64,000 nucleotides of DNA from Flavobacterium sp. N1994 (GTDB taxonomy: Bacteria; Bacteroidota; Bacteroidia; Flavobacteriales; Flavobacteriaceae): assembly GCF_025947145.1 (NCBI RefSeq), contig NZ_CP109999.1, positions 124,001 to 188,000 on the forward strand, read 5' to 3'. The position numbers and the translations under genes were made by a program. Under the pieces are notes generated by a model that worked only from the letters and a program-made list of their open reading frames with translations, ran no database searches and was not told the origin of the DNA. Positions 18,184 to 28,160 of the stretch are shown in pieces (the stretch's first letter is position 1; the number at the start of each line of letters is the position of its first letter).

Positions 18184-20428
18184 ATTCTGATTTAATATTT
18201 CTAATTTGTTTTAGCTTTTCTTTCCATGTAGCTAATTCTTCTTTTTGTTTTTCAATATTGTCCATGACTTCTTTCACCATTGGATTATCAGCTTTTACTC
18301 TACCAAAAAACTGAATGTTATTCTCTAATTGGAAAAGATTGCTTTGTACTTCATCAATCTTACGCATGATGAATACTTTTTCGTTATCCAATTTTCTAGA
18401 GTTTTCTGCTCCTGAAAGATTGTCTAATCTATTAGCAAAACGAGCCATTTCATTGTCCTTTTTACTAGAACTTAATTTTTCGAATAAAGCATCTAGTATT
18501 TTATTGAATTTACCTTCAATATGTCGGCGAGCAAAAGGAACTTTACCAAAACTTTTCCACGTTTCTATATGGGCTTTGATAGCATCTAAATCGGCTTTAT
18601 GTTCACCAATAAGCTCAAACGATTTAATAGTTTCAATATAAACTTTCTTCTTTTCAAAAGCTTCTACTTCTTCTGCATTCGCTTCTGATTTTTGCTCTTT
18701 TAACTTTTCAAAGTATTCGTTACAAGCGGCTCTAAAATCAGCCCAAAGTTTATCTGAATATTTTCTTGGTACATGACCTATTTGTTTCCACTCTTCTTGA
18801 AGTTGTTTGAAAAGAGGCGTAGTGGCAGCAAAGTCGGTACTTTCTTTTAATTCATTGGCTTTAGCAACTAAGGCTTGTTTTTTAGAAAGATTATCGTTTT
18901 GATCTTTCTTAATGTCTTTATAGAAAGAGTTTTTCAAAACATTGAAACTTCTCACGGCATTTTTAAAGTCGGTCCAAGTTTGATCAGTTACTTCTGATGG
19001 TACTTTACCAGTACTAAAAAAGGCATTTCGTAAAGCATCCACTTTTTCGATTTGCGCTAACCATGCATTATGAGAGTTTACTTTTTCTTGCGCTAACACT
19101 TCAATTTTGGCGATGATTTCTTTTTTCTTCTCCAAATTAGCGGTTTCAACTTCACGAAGTTTTTCAAAAAGACCTTCTCGTTTATCGTGCATTTGTTTGG
19201 TCAATTCACTAAATCTGTTCCAAATTTCTTCACGGTTATCTCTTGAAACGGGTCCGATATCCTCTTTCCAGATTCGGTGTAAATCTTGCAATTCACGGAA
19301 AGCTTTGTTGATGTCTTCTTCTTTTACTAATTCTTCAACACGCTCAATAATTTTAAGCTTTTGAACTAAATTATGTTTGAAATCTAGATCTCTGATTTCT
19401 CTGTCTAAATGAAGAACATCATAAAAATTCTCTAAATGAAAATGATAGTTATTCCAAACGTGATTGTATTTGTCTTTCGGAATTGGTCCAGCTACTTTCC
19501 AACGGTCTCTGATATCATTAAATTTCTTTAAAGTAACAGGAATGCTGTCTTGACTGTGTATTAGGTTTTTCAATTCTTCAACAATAGCTAATCTATTTTC
19601 TAGGTTTGCTTTTAAATTGTTTTGTAAGCTTTGAAAATGGTTGTTTTTTTTGTCTCTATATTGGCTATATAATTGATCAAATTTTGCTTTTAAAGGAAAG
19701 TGATAATGAAAATCTTCTGTTGTATCTGGATTTTCAGCATGGAACTCTTCTTTCTTTTCATCAATAAAATGATGGTATTTAGATAGGAATGATTTTTTTA
19801 ATTCTTCAACATGGTCTTTAACAGACATTAGTTTTTCTACGGCAACCAAAGTTTCTAATTCATCCACTAATTGCTCCATTGACAAAGTGTCGTAATCCAA
19901 CATTGGAATATCATGACGCTCTTTTAAAGTCTCATCTTCCCCTTCTTCTGCATTTACTTCTTCTATGGCATTTATTGCTGATTGGCTATCGCTTTCAACT
20001 ACTGGAGTTTCATCAGCTACTTGATTATCGGTCAATTCGATAGTATTTTCTTCTGTTTCTGAAGTAGATTCTTCAATTACTTCGTCCGGACTTTGCGGAA
20101 CTTCTTCTGCAACTGCTTCGACAGTCTCTTCTACAAGTGCTTCTTTTTCAGCAGCTACTTCAATTTCGTCTTCAGTAAGAGGTTCTGTTAAAATGGCCAC
20201 TTCAGCTTCAGGCGATTCTACTTCAGTTTCTGTAGTAGTTTCTTCCTCTACTTCATTAGAAGTTTCAGGTTCAGTTGCAGTTACAACTTCTTCCATTTCC
20301 TCTAAAGGAGTTTCAACTTCTTGAACCGTCTCAGTTTCCTCTTGATTTTCAGCCATGGTCACATCTTGTGATTCATTGGTTACACTTCCATCTGCATCAA
20401 GCAGGTTATCATTCTTTTCTTCTAACAT
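18182..20428 (-). CDS. DUF349 repeat protein with acidic N-terminus
   Basis: 748 residues. The first 170 or so are extremely rich in Glu, Thr and Val (low-complexity acidic tail); the rest is helical and carries about five DUF349 repeats, recognisable from repeated WK.IGPVPR-like segments (RWKVAGPIPKDKYNHVW, IWKEDIGPVSRDNREEIW, EWKQIGHVPRKYSDKLW and WKSFGKVPFARRH). There is no signal peptide, so it is cytoplasmic. DUF349 proteins are widespread in Bacteroidetes and the function is unknown; coiled-coil scaffolding or nucleic-acid binding is possible. A promoter fits 50 nt upstream. Confidence 0.9.
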   Translation of the reverse strand: MLEEKNDNLLDADGSVTNESQDVTMAENQEETETVQEVETPLEEMEEVVTATEPETSNEVEEETTTETEVESPEAEVAILTEPLTEDEIEVAAEKEALVEETVEAVAEEVPQSPDEVIEESTSETEENTIELTDNQVADETPVVESDSQSAINAIEEVNAEEGEDETLKERHDIPMLDYDTLSMEQLVDELETLVAVEKLMSVKDHVEELKKSFLSKYHHFIDEKKEEFHAENPDTTEDFHYHFPLKAKFDQLYSQYRDKKNNHFQSLQNNLKANLENRLAIVEELKNLIHSQDSIPVTLKKFNDIRDRWKVAGPIPKDKYNHVWNNYHFHLENFYDVLHLDREIRDLDFKHNLVQKLKIIERVEELVKEEDINKAFRELQDLHRIWKEDIGPVSRDNREEIWNRFSELTKQMHDKREGLFEKLREVETANLEKKKEIIAKIEVLAQEKVNSHNAWLAQIEKVDALRNAFFSTGKVPSEVTDQTWTDFKNAVRSFNVLKNSFYKDIKKDQNDNLSKKQALVAKANELKESTDFAATTPLFKQLQEEWKQIGHVPRKYSDKLWADFRAACNEYFEKLKEQKSEANAEEVEAFEKKKVYIETIKSFELIGEHKADLDAIKAHIETWKSFGKVPFARRHIEGKFNKILDALFEKLSSSKKDNEMARFANRLDNLSGAENSRKLDNEKVFIMRKIDEVQSNLFQLENNIQFFGRVKADNPMVKEVMDNIEKQKEELATWKEKLKQIRNIKSE

Positions 20429-20465
20429 TTTGTAAAATGTTTTAAGGGTTACACAATTTGAGGGC

Positions 20466-20496
20466 GAAAGATACTAAAGTACCACTAAAATTCAAA
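20466..20496 (-). promoter_or_regulatory. Promoter of DUF349 gene
   Basis: On the minus strand: TTTG (20493-20496), 19 bases, TATCTTTC (20466-20473; last base differs from TAnnTTTG). Confidence 0.6.
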
Positions 20497-20559
20497 GGAA
20501 ATCAATGTTTTCTACAGTATTATGATGGCTATTTAGACCTATTTTCGATTAAAAACAAA

Positions 20560-20586
20560 AAACGCTGTTGAATCCCAACAGCGTTT
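20560..20586 (-). terminator. Intrinsic terminator of endonuclease gene
   Basis: Perfect 11-bp stem AAACGCTGTTG/CAACAGCGTTT (20560-20570 with 20576-20586); on the minus strand it is followed by a T-run. Confidence 0.92.
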
Positions 20587-20610
20587 CGTTATTATTTGGA
20601 ATCACTAAAT

Positions 20611-21774
20611 CTAGTTTACCAATACTTTTTTAGTAACAGAACTACTAGCTGAAGATAATTTTAAGAAGTAGAATCCTTTTGGCAAATTGCTAATAGAGTA
20701 GGTGTTATTTTCTAAAATTGGATTTTTTATTTGTTGTAAAACTTGTCCATTGATTGTTATAATATCAATTTTGTCCAATGATACTGAGCTAGTGATATTG
20801 ACTAAATCAGAAGACGGATTTGGATATACAGAAACATCTGCTAAAGAGTCAGATGCAGAAATTGACAAAGGTAATCCCCAAATTGCAGTAGCATATTCTG
20901 GATGATCAATAAATGGGTTTCTGTTATTTTGACGCGCATAAATAGCATCGTTTCTTTCAATTTCTCGTGCACTAACAGGATCTTGTGTATTCCAAGTTAA
21001 TAAAATATTTAAAAATGTTTGTGAAAAAGTGTGATCTGAGCTACCATCAAAAATTACTTTAGCTTCTGATACTGATGTTGTGTAGAAGTTTACCAATTGG
21101 TCCTCATATCGGGATGCAAAATATAATAAGCATCTTGCAATATCTCCTTTAAAAGCATCTAATGGTTCAAAAACTGTCCCAGAATAACCCGCTGAATAAC
21201 CTGAGTTAACATTGCTACCTAATTTTGAACCATTAAGAGTATTGCAAGGAGTATTAGTGGCTCCAACATTACAAGGATTAGTTGTTGCTCCAACAACGCC
21301 ATAAGGATGATCGTCTCTCCATCCATTTACTTTACCATCCGTTGGAAGTACAAAATGTGCATCAGAATACATTGGTTGCACTTGACTTCCAAAATAACTT
21401 TGTGGAACCGTATGCTCTCTATTATAACATCCACCTTCAGAGGTGTAAGCTCCACATTGATTAGTATTATAGATGAAAGTGTATGGGTCTGTTCCAGTTG
21501 GGTTTTCAGAATAAAGATCTACAACGGTATCATCATTTTCGTATTGATGGTCTCTGTCAGATGTTCCATAAGTAGTCCATAGGCCTGAATAACCTCTATC
21601 ATTATGGTTTTTGATTATGTTGAATAATTGTGTTTTTAGCGCATAACCTGTTCCAGTTGCTGAATTATAATATCCAGCAGGGATAGACATAGTTGTATTA
21701 TCGTTTTTAGCACTTTGTTGAGCATTACTAAAAATGGTAAAACTTAAGAGTGATAAGATGATGATTCTTTTCAT
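20611..21774 (-). CDS. Secreted endonuclease I family protein with T9SS sorting domain
   Basis: 387 residues: Sec signal peptide (about 1-19), then an endonuclease I/NucM domain (PF04231) with the His-Me finger motif YNREHTVPQSYF (H121 region) and YSDAHFVLPTDGKVNGWR. The C-terminal 75 residues (from VYPNPSSDLVNI) form a type A sorting domain of the type IX secretion system, with the usual NGQVL and LPKGFYFLKL motifs. It should be exported across the outer membrane to degrade extracellular DNA or RNA. It starts 7 bases after the rsmB-like stop, so it is probably co-transcribed, and is followed by a terminator. Confidence 0.93.
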   Translation of the reverse strand: MKRIIILSLLSFTIFSNAQQSAKNDNTTMSIPAGYYNSATGTGYALKTQLFNIIKNHNDRGYSGLWTTYGTSDRDHQYENDDTVVDLYSENPTGTDPYTFIYNTNQCGAYTSEGGCYNREHTVPQSYFGSQVQPMYSDAHFVLPTDGKVNGWRDDHPYGVVGATTNPCNVGATNTPCNTLNGSKLGSNVNSGYSAGYSGTVFEPLDAFKGDIARCLLYFASRYEDQLVNFYTTSVSEAKVIFDGSSDHTFSQTFLNILLTWNTQDPVSAREIERNDAIYARQNNRNPFIDHPEYATAIWGLPLSISASDSLADVSVYPNPSSDLVNITSSVSLDKIDIITINGQVLQQIKNPILENNTYSISNLPKGFYFLKLSSASSSVTKKVLVN

Positions 21775-21781
21775 TGTTTTT

Positions 21782-23002
21782 TTATATTTCTTTTTTTCTT
21801 TCTAATAGTGCCATGTAGAAACCATCAAACCCAGTTTCTTGTGCTAGAATTTTAGTTTCTTTGACAAAGGTAAATGATTTTCCAGTTTCGGTAGACAAGA
21901 AGTGTTTTATTTGTTCCTGATTCTCAGAGGGTAAGATAGAACAAGTGGCATAAACCAATTTCCCACCAGGTTTTACAATTTTAGAATAATTCTCTAAAAC
22001 TTCGGCTTGTACTTTTTTGATGTTATCTATAAATTCAGGTTGTAATTTCCATTTGGCATCTGGATTTCTTTTTAAAACCCCTAAACCGCTACAAGGTGCA
22101 TCAATCAATACTCTATCTGCTTTTTCGTGAAGTTTTTTAATGACTTTGGTAGTGTCAATTATTCTGTATTCTATATTGAAAGCGCCATTTCTTTTGGCTC
22201 TTAATTTTAATTGTTTGAGTTTGCTTTCATACAAATCCATAGCAATCAATTGTCCTTTGTTTTGCATTAAAGAAGCCATGTGCAACGTTTTTCCACCAGC
22301 ACCAGCACAAGTATCAACAACTCTCATTCCGGGTTGCACATCTAGAAAAGCAGCAACTAATTGAGAAGAAGCATCTTGAACTTCAAACATTCCTTCTTTA
22401 AAAGCATCGGTTAAAAATACATTAGCTCTTTCTTTTAAAACTAAAGCATCGGGTTGGTCATTCAAAAATTCGGTTTCGATGTTTAAATCCATCAAAAGGG
22501 CATGAAGTTTTTCTTTGGTAGTTTTCAAAGTATTTACACGAAGAATAACTTGAGCTTGCTTGTTTTGTGCAGCAATTTCTTTAGTCCAAACTTCTTCTCC
22601 TAATTCTTTCACCCCTAATTCATCCATCCAATCTGGAATAGACTCACGCATTTTTCTGATTTTGGATAACTCGTCAAAGCGACCTTTAATTTTACGTTCT
22701 GGAGTTCCTTCTAATTGTTTCCAATCGGGAATTGGATAACCACGTAAAACAGCCCATACGGCAAACATTCTCCACAATTGATCTCGGTCAAAAGGTTCTT
22801 TTACACTGGCAATTTCCATGTACAACCTTTTCCAACGTACGATTTCATAGATGGTTTCGGCAACAAATTTTCGGTCAGAGCTTCCCCAACGTTTATCTTT
22901 TTTCAAAGCACGAGCTACCACTTTATCGGCATATTCTCCTTCGTTGAAAATAGCGTTTAAAGAGTCGATGGTGGTGTAAACTAAATTTCGATGTAATCGC
23001 AT
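21782..23002 (-). CDS. RsmB/NOP2-family RNA m5C methyltransferase
   Basis: 406-residue SAM-dependent cytosine-5 RNA methyltransferase. An N-terminal NusB-like helical domain is followed by the Rossmann core: motif I VVDTCAGAGGKTLHMA (about 231-246), motif IV DAPCSGLGVLKRNPD (with Pro-Cys) and motif VI YATCSILPSENQEQI, whose Cys is the expected nucleophile. RsmB modifies C967 of 16S rRNA in E. coli; the exact target here is inferred. A perfect TATCTTTG -7 lies 20 nt upstream. The endonuclease gene follows after 7 bases. Confidence 0.92.
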   Translation of the reverse strand: MRLHRNLVYTTIDSLNAIFNEGEYADKVVARALKKDKRWGSSDRKFVAETIYEIVRWKRLYMEIASVKEPFDRDQLWRMFAVWAVLRGYPIPDWKQLEGTPERKIKGRFDELSKIRKMRESIPDWMDELGVKELGEEVWTKEIAAQNKQAQVILRVNTLKTTKEKLHALLMDLNIETEFLNDQPDALVLKERANVFLTDAFKEGMFEVQDASSQLVAAFLDVQPGMRVVDTCAGAGGKTLHMASLMQNKGQLIAMDLYESKLKQLKLRAKRNGAFNIEYRIIDTTKVIKKLHEKADRVLIDAPCSGLGVLKRNPDAKWKLQPEFIDNIKKVQAEVLENYSKIVKPGGKLVYATCSILPSENQEQIKHFLSTETGKSFTFVKETKILAQETGFDGFYMALLERKKEI

Positions 23003-23022
23003 AGTGTAAAAAAATCAGCCCG

Positions 23023-23030
23023 CAAAGATA
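23023..23030 (-). promoter_or_regulatory. -7 element of rsmB-like gene
   Basis: TATCTTTG on the minus strand, followed by CGGGC; consensus -7 box, no clear -33. Confidence 0.65.
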
Positions 23031-23141
23031 TTGCTTTTTTGTTATCCTATTTGTTAATTTTTACTGATTTATATAGCTTGATGTTTTAAAGCTAAAATTA
23101 GTAAAGAATAGGAGAGTGCTTTTAAAACGATCTCTTTGTTT

Positions 23142-25106
23142 TTAACGAATACGGTGCATGTCAAATTTCTCGGGAGCATGAAGAACCATTGGGAATTGTT
23201 CTATTTTTACCGAACTACTATCCAAACCAAATCCTTTTTCTTCAGACAAACTGAGTTTTTTAAGAATGAAGTAGCTGTTCATAATGATTTTTTCGAAGAA
23301 AGTTAAATCACTATCATTGGATAAGAACTTTTCAGAAAGTACAAATTTAAAATCGCCAATGATGTTATTTTTATTCAAAGATTCATAGCGACTGGTAACA
23401 TCCACTTCGCCATTTTGTACCATGTCTCGAATCACTTCTTTAAACATTAAGTTGATTTTAGTAGGTTCTCTAAAACCTAAATTGAAATCTATTCGATACA
23501 AATCATCTTTGATTATTTCAGTAACTCTGTATTCTCTTTTATAAGGTTCGCTCAGAATATTCACATGTACAAACCAATACATGTCGGCACGTTTGGGTCT
23601 TTTTTGAAGTATGGAGTACATTACTTTCTCTTCAATCTCGTCAGTTCGAGTTGAGTTAGTCATATAAATCAAATGCGTAGCATATTTTGGTATAGACAAA
23701 TCAACACTTAACTCGGCGAGTACTTTTTTATAAGTGTCAATCTTAACAATTTTAGTGTAGGCTTTACTAATTTTTTTAGCCAAAAACCATACTGTCATGA
23801 TTCCTATCAACAAACAGGCAATCAAAACGGTTACATAACCTCCATGTGGGAACTTATCTAGATTAGCAATCAAAAAGCTAAACTCAATACACAAATAAAG
23901 CGCAATGATTGGAATTATAATAAACATAGATACCCTTTTCATTATCATATAATAATTTAAGAGTATGGTTGTCATAATCATACAAAGAACGATGGCCAAA
24001 CCATAAGCAGCCTCCATATTCCCCGATTCTTGAAAATGCAGTACGATTCCAACACAGCCAATAAATAATAACCAGTTGATAGAGGGGATGTACAACTGAC
24101 CTTTTAAATCCGTTGGGTATTTGATTTTAACCTTTGGCCAAAAATTCAATCTCATGGCTTCATTAATAAGCGTAAACGAACCACTAATCAAAGCCTGAGA
24201 AGCAATTACTGCAGCCATAGTAGCTATAACAATTCCTATAGGTTGGAACCAATTTTCCATAATCAAATAAAACGGGTTGGCATTTTTCCCACCCAAACTC
24301 ATTAAGGTTTCACCTTCATGTTTTATAAGGTAGGCTCCTTGACCGAAATAGTTCAACACCAAAGTAGTTTTTACAAAAACCCAACTAATCCGGATATTTT
24401 TTCTGCCACAATGTCCCATGTCTGAATACAATGCTTCAGCTCCAGTAGTACATAAGAATACAAAACCTAATACATAGAATCCATCAGGGTGTATTTTTAA
24501 TAAATGATAAGCATAATAAGGGTTTAAGGCTTTAAATACTTCAAGATTAGAACTAATTTGGATGATACCTAAAATACCAAGCATACTAAACCAAACTAGC
24601 ATCATAGGTGCAAAAAACTTACCTACTAACTTAGTTCCAAACTGTTGAATTGTAAATAATATAAAGAGAATTCCAATTACAATAGGAACTGTATTGATAC
24701 TTGGATAAAAAGTTCGTATCCCTTCTACAGCAGAAGCTACTGAAATAGGAGGGGTAATAATACCATCCGCCAAAAGTGCACTTCCTCCTACAATAGCAGG
24801 AACTATTAACCATTGAATTTTAGTTCGCTTCACTAAGGCATAGAGCGCAAAAATTCCTCCCTCACCATGGTTGTCGGCACTTAATGTTATAATTACATAC
24901 TTTAAAGTAGTTTGTAATGTTAATGTCCAAAAGATACAGGACAATCCACCTAAAATTATATCTTCGTTAATAATGTGGTGTAATCCTATTATGGCCTTCA
25001 TTACATATAATGGAGAAGTTCCAATATCGCCATAAATAATTCCTAAAGTAATAAGCAATCCTGCAACAGTAAGTTTACTGTGAAGATGATGATTATGAGC
25101 ACTCAT
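23142..25106 (-). CDS. kup: Kup/HAK/KT family potassium transporter
   Basis: 654-residue inner-membrane K+ uptake protein, probably a proton symporter. The start of the first helix, LGIIYGDIGTSPLYVMKAI (about 17-35), is the family signature. About twelve hydrophobic segments extend to roughly residue 440, followed by a 200-residue cytoplasmic domain. Further signatures are DNHGEGGIFALYAL and FLCTTGAEALYSDMGHCG. Length and motifs are complete. A minus-strand TACATTTG lies 24 nt upstream. No regulatory riboswitch is visible in the short leader. Confidence 0.96.
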   Translation of the reverse strand: MSAHNHHLHSKLTVAGLLITLGIIYGDIGTSPLYVMKAIIGLHHIINEDIILGGLSCIFWTLTLQTTLKYVIITLSADNHGEGGIFALYALVKRTKIQWLIVPAIVGGSALLADGIITPPISVASAVEGIRTFYPSINTVPIVIGILFILFTIQQFGTKLVGKFFAPMMLVWFSMLGILGIIQISSNLEVFKALNPYYAYHLLKIHPDGFYVLGFVFLCTTGAEALYSDMGHCGRKNIRISWVFVKTTLVLNYFGQGAYLIKHEGETLMSLGGKNANPFYLIMENWFQPIGIVIATMAAVIASQALISGSFTLINEAMRLNFWPKVKIKYPTDLKGQLYIPSINWLLFIGCVGIVLHFQESGNMEAAYGLAIVLCMIMTTILLNYYMIMKRVSMFIIIPIIALYLCIEFSFLIANLDKFPHGGYVTVLIACLLIGIMTVWFLAKKISKAYTKIVKIDTYKKVLAELSVDLSIPKYATHLIYMTNSTRTDEIEEKVMYSILQKRPKRADMYWFVHVNILSEPYKREYRVTEIIKDDLYRIDFNLGFREPTKINLMFKEVIRDMVQNGEVDVTSRYESLNKNNIIGDFKFVLSEKFLSNDSDLTFFEKIIMNSYFILKKLSLSEEKGFGLDSSSVKIEQFPMVLHAPEKFDMHRIR

Positions 25107-25129
25107 AAAAAGTTGTTAAAAAACGGATA

Positions 25130-25137
25130 CAAATGTA
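25130..25137 (-). promoter_or_regulatory. -7 element of kup
   Basis: TACATTTG on the minus strand, fitting TAnnTTTG. Confidence 0.5.
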
Positions 25138-25246
25138 GTATATTTTTAAATCAATTAGTTTTTTAAGGATTTAATTTTGGTGTATAAATAAAAAAGCACC
25201 ACATCCCTGCAGTGCTCTTTCAACAACCTAAATTATGAACTTCAAC

Positions 25247-26479
25247 CTAATTTCTTCTGTTACCTCTTGAATTTCCTTCGCTTCTTCCGGCATTACCACC
25301 TTGTGAAGAATACTCTCTTGGACTTGAGCTTCTTGGAGCTTCATTACTTTGATTTCCATTTCTTGGAGAACTTTCATTTCTAACATTTCCAAAACCTCTT
25401 GGTGATTCTGTGCTTCTTGTGCTTCCATAACTTCTAGGAGTGGATTCAGTATTCATATCTCTAGAACCATTTTGTATTGTTACGCTTCTTGGTGATTCTA
25501 TACTTCTTGTATTTCCATAACTTCTTGGAGTAGATTCAGCACTCATGTCTCTAGAACCATTTTGCATTGTTACGCTTCTTGGTGATTCTGTATTTCTTGT
25601 GCTTCCATAACTTCTCGGAGTGGATTCAGCATTCATATCTCTAGAACCGTTTTGTGTTCTTACAGGTCTTGGCGAATTAGTATCAAATGAATTACTTCTT
25701 GTACCATTGTTTGCCAAGTTACCTCTTGTGTTGGTTCTGTTGTTGTCTAATTCATATCGGTTAGTATAACCAGTATTTCTATGAGAAAAAGATCGATTTG
25801 GATGTTCAATTTCATAGGCATTTCCCCTTCTTCCATTATAGTAATTGTTGTAAGCATACTCACATCTTCTATAATTTACATAGTGATAATAATTATGATT
25901 GCTTATACAAAGACCAATGTGATTTTGGTAAGTAAAAATTGGGAATGGAGACCAAGCAATATAAAAGCTAGGATAGAATCCCCAATTCCAAGAAGAATAA
26001 TAAGGACGATAATTAGTTACCCAAAACGTATTATAAATTACGGGAGTATAAGCATAAACAGGCTCATAGATATAGTTATTTCCATACATGTAAACATCAC
26101 CAACCACTTGAATCTGTACTCTATTTTGTCTATCTCTTTCTACTTCTACGGTAGCAATATCTTGAAAGGTATCACGCCCAAGAACAGATTGAATGATAAT
26201 CAAATGGGCATTCCCTTCAACACTTTCGATGACACGCAAATAATCAACTTGGTTATCCCCGTTTAAATCCAAATTCGAGATTCTAGCTTTTGGATCATTT
26301 AATCGTCTTTCAAAATCATCTAAGTTTTGAGAGTCTCCAAATATAGAAGCTACGGCTCTCAAATCCAGGTTATCACTAATATCAGAGTTGGTTGCTGTAA
26401 CTGTTGTTCTGTCTTGGGCAAAAATCCCTGAAATGCTCAATACTGATAGTATTGATAAGAATAAAGTTTTAGTTTTCAT
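25247..26479 (-). CDS. Exported protein with C-terminal 30-residue repeats
   Basis: 410 residues with a signal peptide ending IFAQ (about 1-22). An N-terminal domain (about 35-130) contains LDLNGDNQVDYLRV, an EF-hand-like Ca loop, and is widespread in Bacteroidetes. A Tyr/Trp-rich segment (about 131-205) follows. The last 140 residues are low complexity (Ser, Arg, Asn, Gly) with three near-identical 30-residue units (271-360; unit core QNGSRDMNAESTPRSYGSTR). The protein has the look of an envelope or extracellular matrix-like protein. Its function is unknown. The repeats are exact enough at DNA level to vary in number between strains. Confidence 0.8.
   Translation of the reverse strand: MKTKTLFLSILSVLSISGIFAQDRTTVTATNSDISDNLDLRAVASIFGDSQNLDDFERRLNDPKARISNLDLNGDNQVDYLRVIESVEGNAHLIIIQSVLGRDTFQDIATVEVERDRQNRVQIQVVGDVYMYGNNYIYEPVYAYTPVIYNTFWVTNYRPYYSSWNWGFYPSFYIAWSPFPIFTYQNHIGLCISNHNYYHYVNYRRCEYAYNNYYNGRRGNAYEIEHPNRSFSHRNTGYTNRYELDNNRTNTRGNLANNGTRSNSFDTNSPRPVRTQNGSRDMNAESTPRSYGSTRNTESPRSVTMQNGSRDMSAESTPRSYGNTRSIESPRSVTIQNGSRDMNTESTPRSYGSTRSTESPRGFGNVRNESSPRNGNQSNEAPRSSSPREYSSQGGNAGRSEGNSRGNRRN
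25400..25669 (-). repeat. Three tandem 90-bp coding repeats
   Basis: Three in-frame 90-bp units encode residues 271-300, 301-330 and 331-360 of the exported protein; they differ at only a few positions (for example VTMQ/VTIQ and SAES/NTES). Confidence 0.9.
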
Positions 26480-26616
26480 AATATAGCTTTTTAGTTTATA
26501 AATAGTTTTTAACCTTACTTACCAATTACTATGCCATAACTATTTTTTTATTAGATTTTAACCAAATCTTAACTTATTTCAAATTTGTATATTCGCTTAT
26601 AATTCAATTTTTTTTA

Positions 26617-27669
26617 ATGAAAAATACAGTTATAGGTCTTGCTTTTTTGGTGATATGCATTAGTTGTAAATCAGGCTCTTCAACTACTAATAGTGCTTTT
26701 AAGTCTGTTGTAGTGGATACTATTTTGAATGATAACATCAGTATCAGGGCTTTACTTGTTGATAAGGATAAGGTTTGGTATGCTGCGGATAAAAGTAGAA
26801 TCGGATATTATGATTTTAAAACCTTAATTCATTTACAAAAAACAATAGCCAATACAAACGAGAAATTAGAATTTAGATCAATTGCTCAAAACTCGGAAGC
26901 TATTTTTATAGCTAATGTTGGAAGTCCTACCAGTATTTTTAGGGCAAATAAATCCGATATGACTTTTCAAAAAGTCTACGCAGAAAGCCATGAAAAAGCT
27001 TTTTACGATAGCATGAAGTTTTGGAATGATAATGAGGGTATAGCTATTGGTGACCCAACGGAAGATTGTCTTTCGATATTGATTACAAGAGACGGAGGTA
27101 AGACTTGGAAGAAAATGAGTTGCAACGATTTACCCAAAGTTGGAGATGGTGAAGCGGCTTTTGCTGCTAGCAATACTAACATTTGCATAAATGGAAATAA
27201 CGCATGGATAGTTTCAGGTGGAAAAAAAGCAAGAGTTTTTCATACGGCAGATAAAGGAAACTCTTGGGAGGTTTTTGAGACTCCAATTATTCAAGGACAA
27301 AAGATGGCAGGTATTTTTACAGCAGATTTTTATAATGAAAAAATAGGTGTAATAGCAGGCGGAAATTATGAACTCCCTAATCAAAACTTTCAAAACAAAG
27401 CCATTACTTTTGATGGGGGAAAGACATGGAAGTTACTAGCAGATAATTCAGGATTTGGTTATGCCTCTTGTATTCAGTTTATACCAAAATCTGATGGAAG
27501 GGAATTGGTTTCTGTTGGGCTTACAGGATTATATTATTCTAGTGATGGAGGAAATAATTGGAGACAATTCTTGAGTGACAAATCACTTTATACGATTCGT
27601 TTCCTTGATGATAAGACAGCGATTGCTGCTGGTAAGGACAAAATCATCCGTATTGTATTCAAAAAATAA
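26617..27669 (+). CDS. BNR/YCF48-like beta-propeller lipoprotein
   Basis: 350 residues. A lipoprotein signal (lipobox VICISC, Cys about 17) precedes a propeller with BNR/Asp-box repeats: RDGGKTWKKM, ADKGNSWEVF, FDGGKTWKLL and SDGGNNWRQF. Similar proteins are annotated as oxidoreductase, sialidase-like or photosystem stability factor-like, but no catalytic residues for a sialidase are apparent. Probably periplasmic or outer-membrane anchored, with binding or assembly as the likely role. It ends at a terminator shared with the convergent Spy-like gene. Confidence 0.85.
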   Translation: MKNTVIGLAFLVICISCKSGSSTTNSAFKSVVVDTILNDNISIRALLVDKDKVWYAADKSRIGYYDFKTLIHLQKTIANTNEKLEFRSIAQNSEAIFIANVGSPTSIFRANKSDMTFQKVYAESHEKAFYDSMKFWNDNEGIAIGDPTEDCLSILITRDGGKTWKKMSCNDLPKVGDGEAAFAASNTNICINGNNAWIVSGGKKARVFHTADKGNSWEVFETPIIQGQKMAGIFTADFYNEKIGVIAGGNYELPNQNFQNKAITFDGGKTWKLLADNSGFGYASCIQFIPKSDGRELVSVGLTGLYYSSDGGNNWRQFLSDKSLYTIRFLDDKTAIAAGKDKIIRIVFKK

Positions 27670-27670
27670 A

Positions 27671-27693
27671 GAGAGCTGTTAGCTCTCTTTATT
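27671..27693. terminator. Bidirectional terminator
   Basis: Stem GAGAGCT/AGCTCTC (27671-27677 with 27681-27687), extended by three A-T pairs, T-rich on both strands outside. It is shared by the BNR lipoprotein and the ECF sigma operon. Confidence 0.9.
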
Positions 27694-27694
27694 T

Positions 27695-28156
27695 TTATTT
27701 ACCTAATTTTTTATCACGGTATTGTTGTAGTAACTTTCTATTGAAGTTTTCTTCGGCTTTTTTGAGTTTAAGAATTTTTATCGGTGAAATAACTCCTTTC
27801 AAACTGGCTACAAATTTCTTTTTGGCTTGATATAATTCATCTTCACTACTCTCCATTTGAGCCAACATAGCAGCAGCGTCCTTTTCAGATAATTTGTCAA
27901 ATGATTCATCATCCATTCGGTCCAAATAACCTTTTAGTTTTTGCTTTCTTATTTCTTGTTGTTTGTCTTCAAAGGCATTGAATAAAGGCCAAAATTTAGA
28001 GGCTTCGTCTGGTGACAATGCCAACTCATCCGTTATAAAAGCTACTTTTAAAGCTTTAATCTGATCTTTCTTTTTTCGAATAAAAGGGCCGTCCTGAGCT
28101 ATAGCATTCATAGAAATGATAACTATAAGTAATGATAGTATATTTTTGATTTTCAT
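27695..28156 (-). CDS. Periplasmic Spy/CpxP-like helical protein of the sigma operon
   Basis: 153 residues: Sec signal peptide ending NAIAQ (about 1-20), then a highly charged helical domain with SPDEASKFWPLFNAFEDKQQ and DAAAMLAQMESSEDELYQAKK. This is the pattern of small envelope-stress sensor or chaperone proteins that accompany ECF sigma factors in flavobacteria. It starts 4 bases after the anti-sigma candidate stop. It probably senses or buffers envelope stress; this is inference from context and helical make-up. Confidence 0.72.
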   Translation of the reverse strand: MKIKNILSLLIVIISMNAIAQDGPFIRKKKDQIKALKVAFITDELALSPDEASKFWPLFNAFEDKQQEIRKQKLKGYLDRMDDESFDKLSEKDAAAMLAQMESSEDELYQAKKKFVASLKGVISPIKILKLKKAEENFNRKLLQQYRDKKLGK

Positions 28157-28160
28157 ATAA

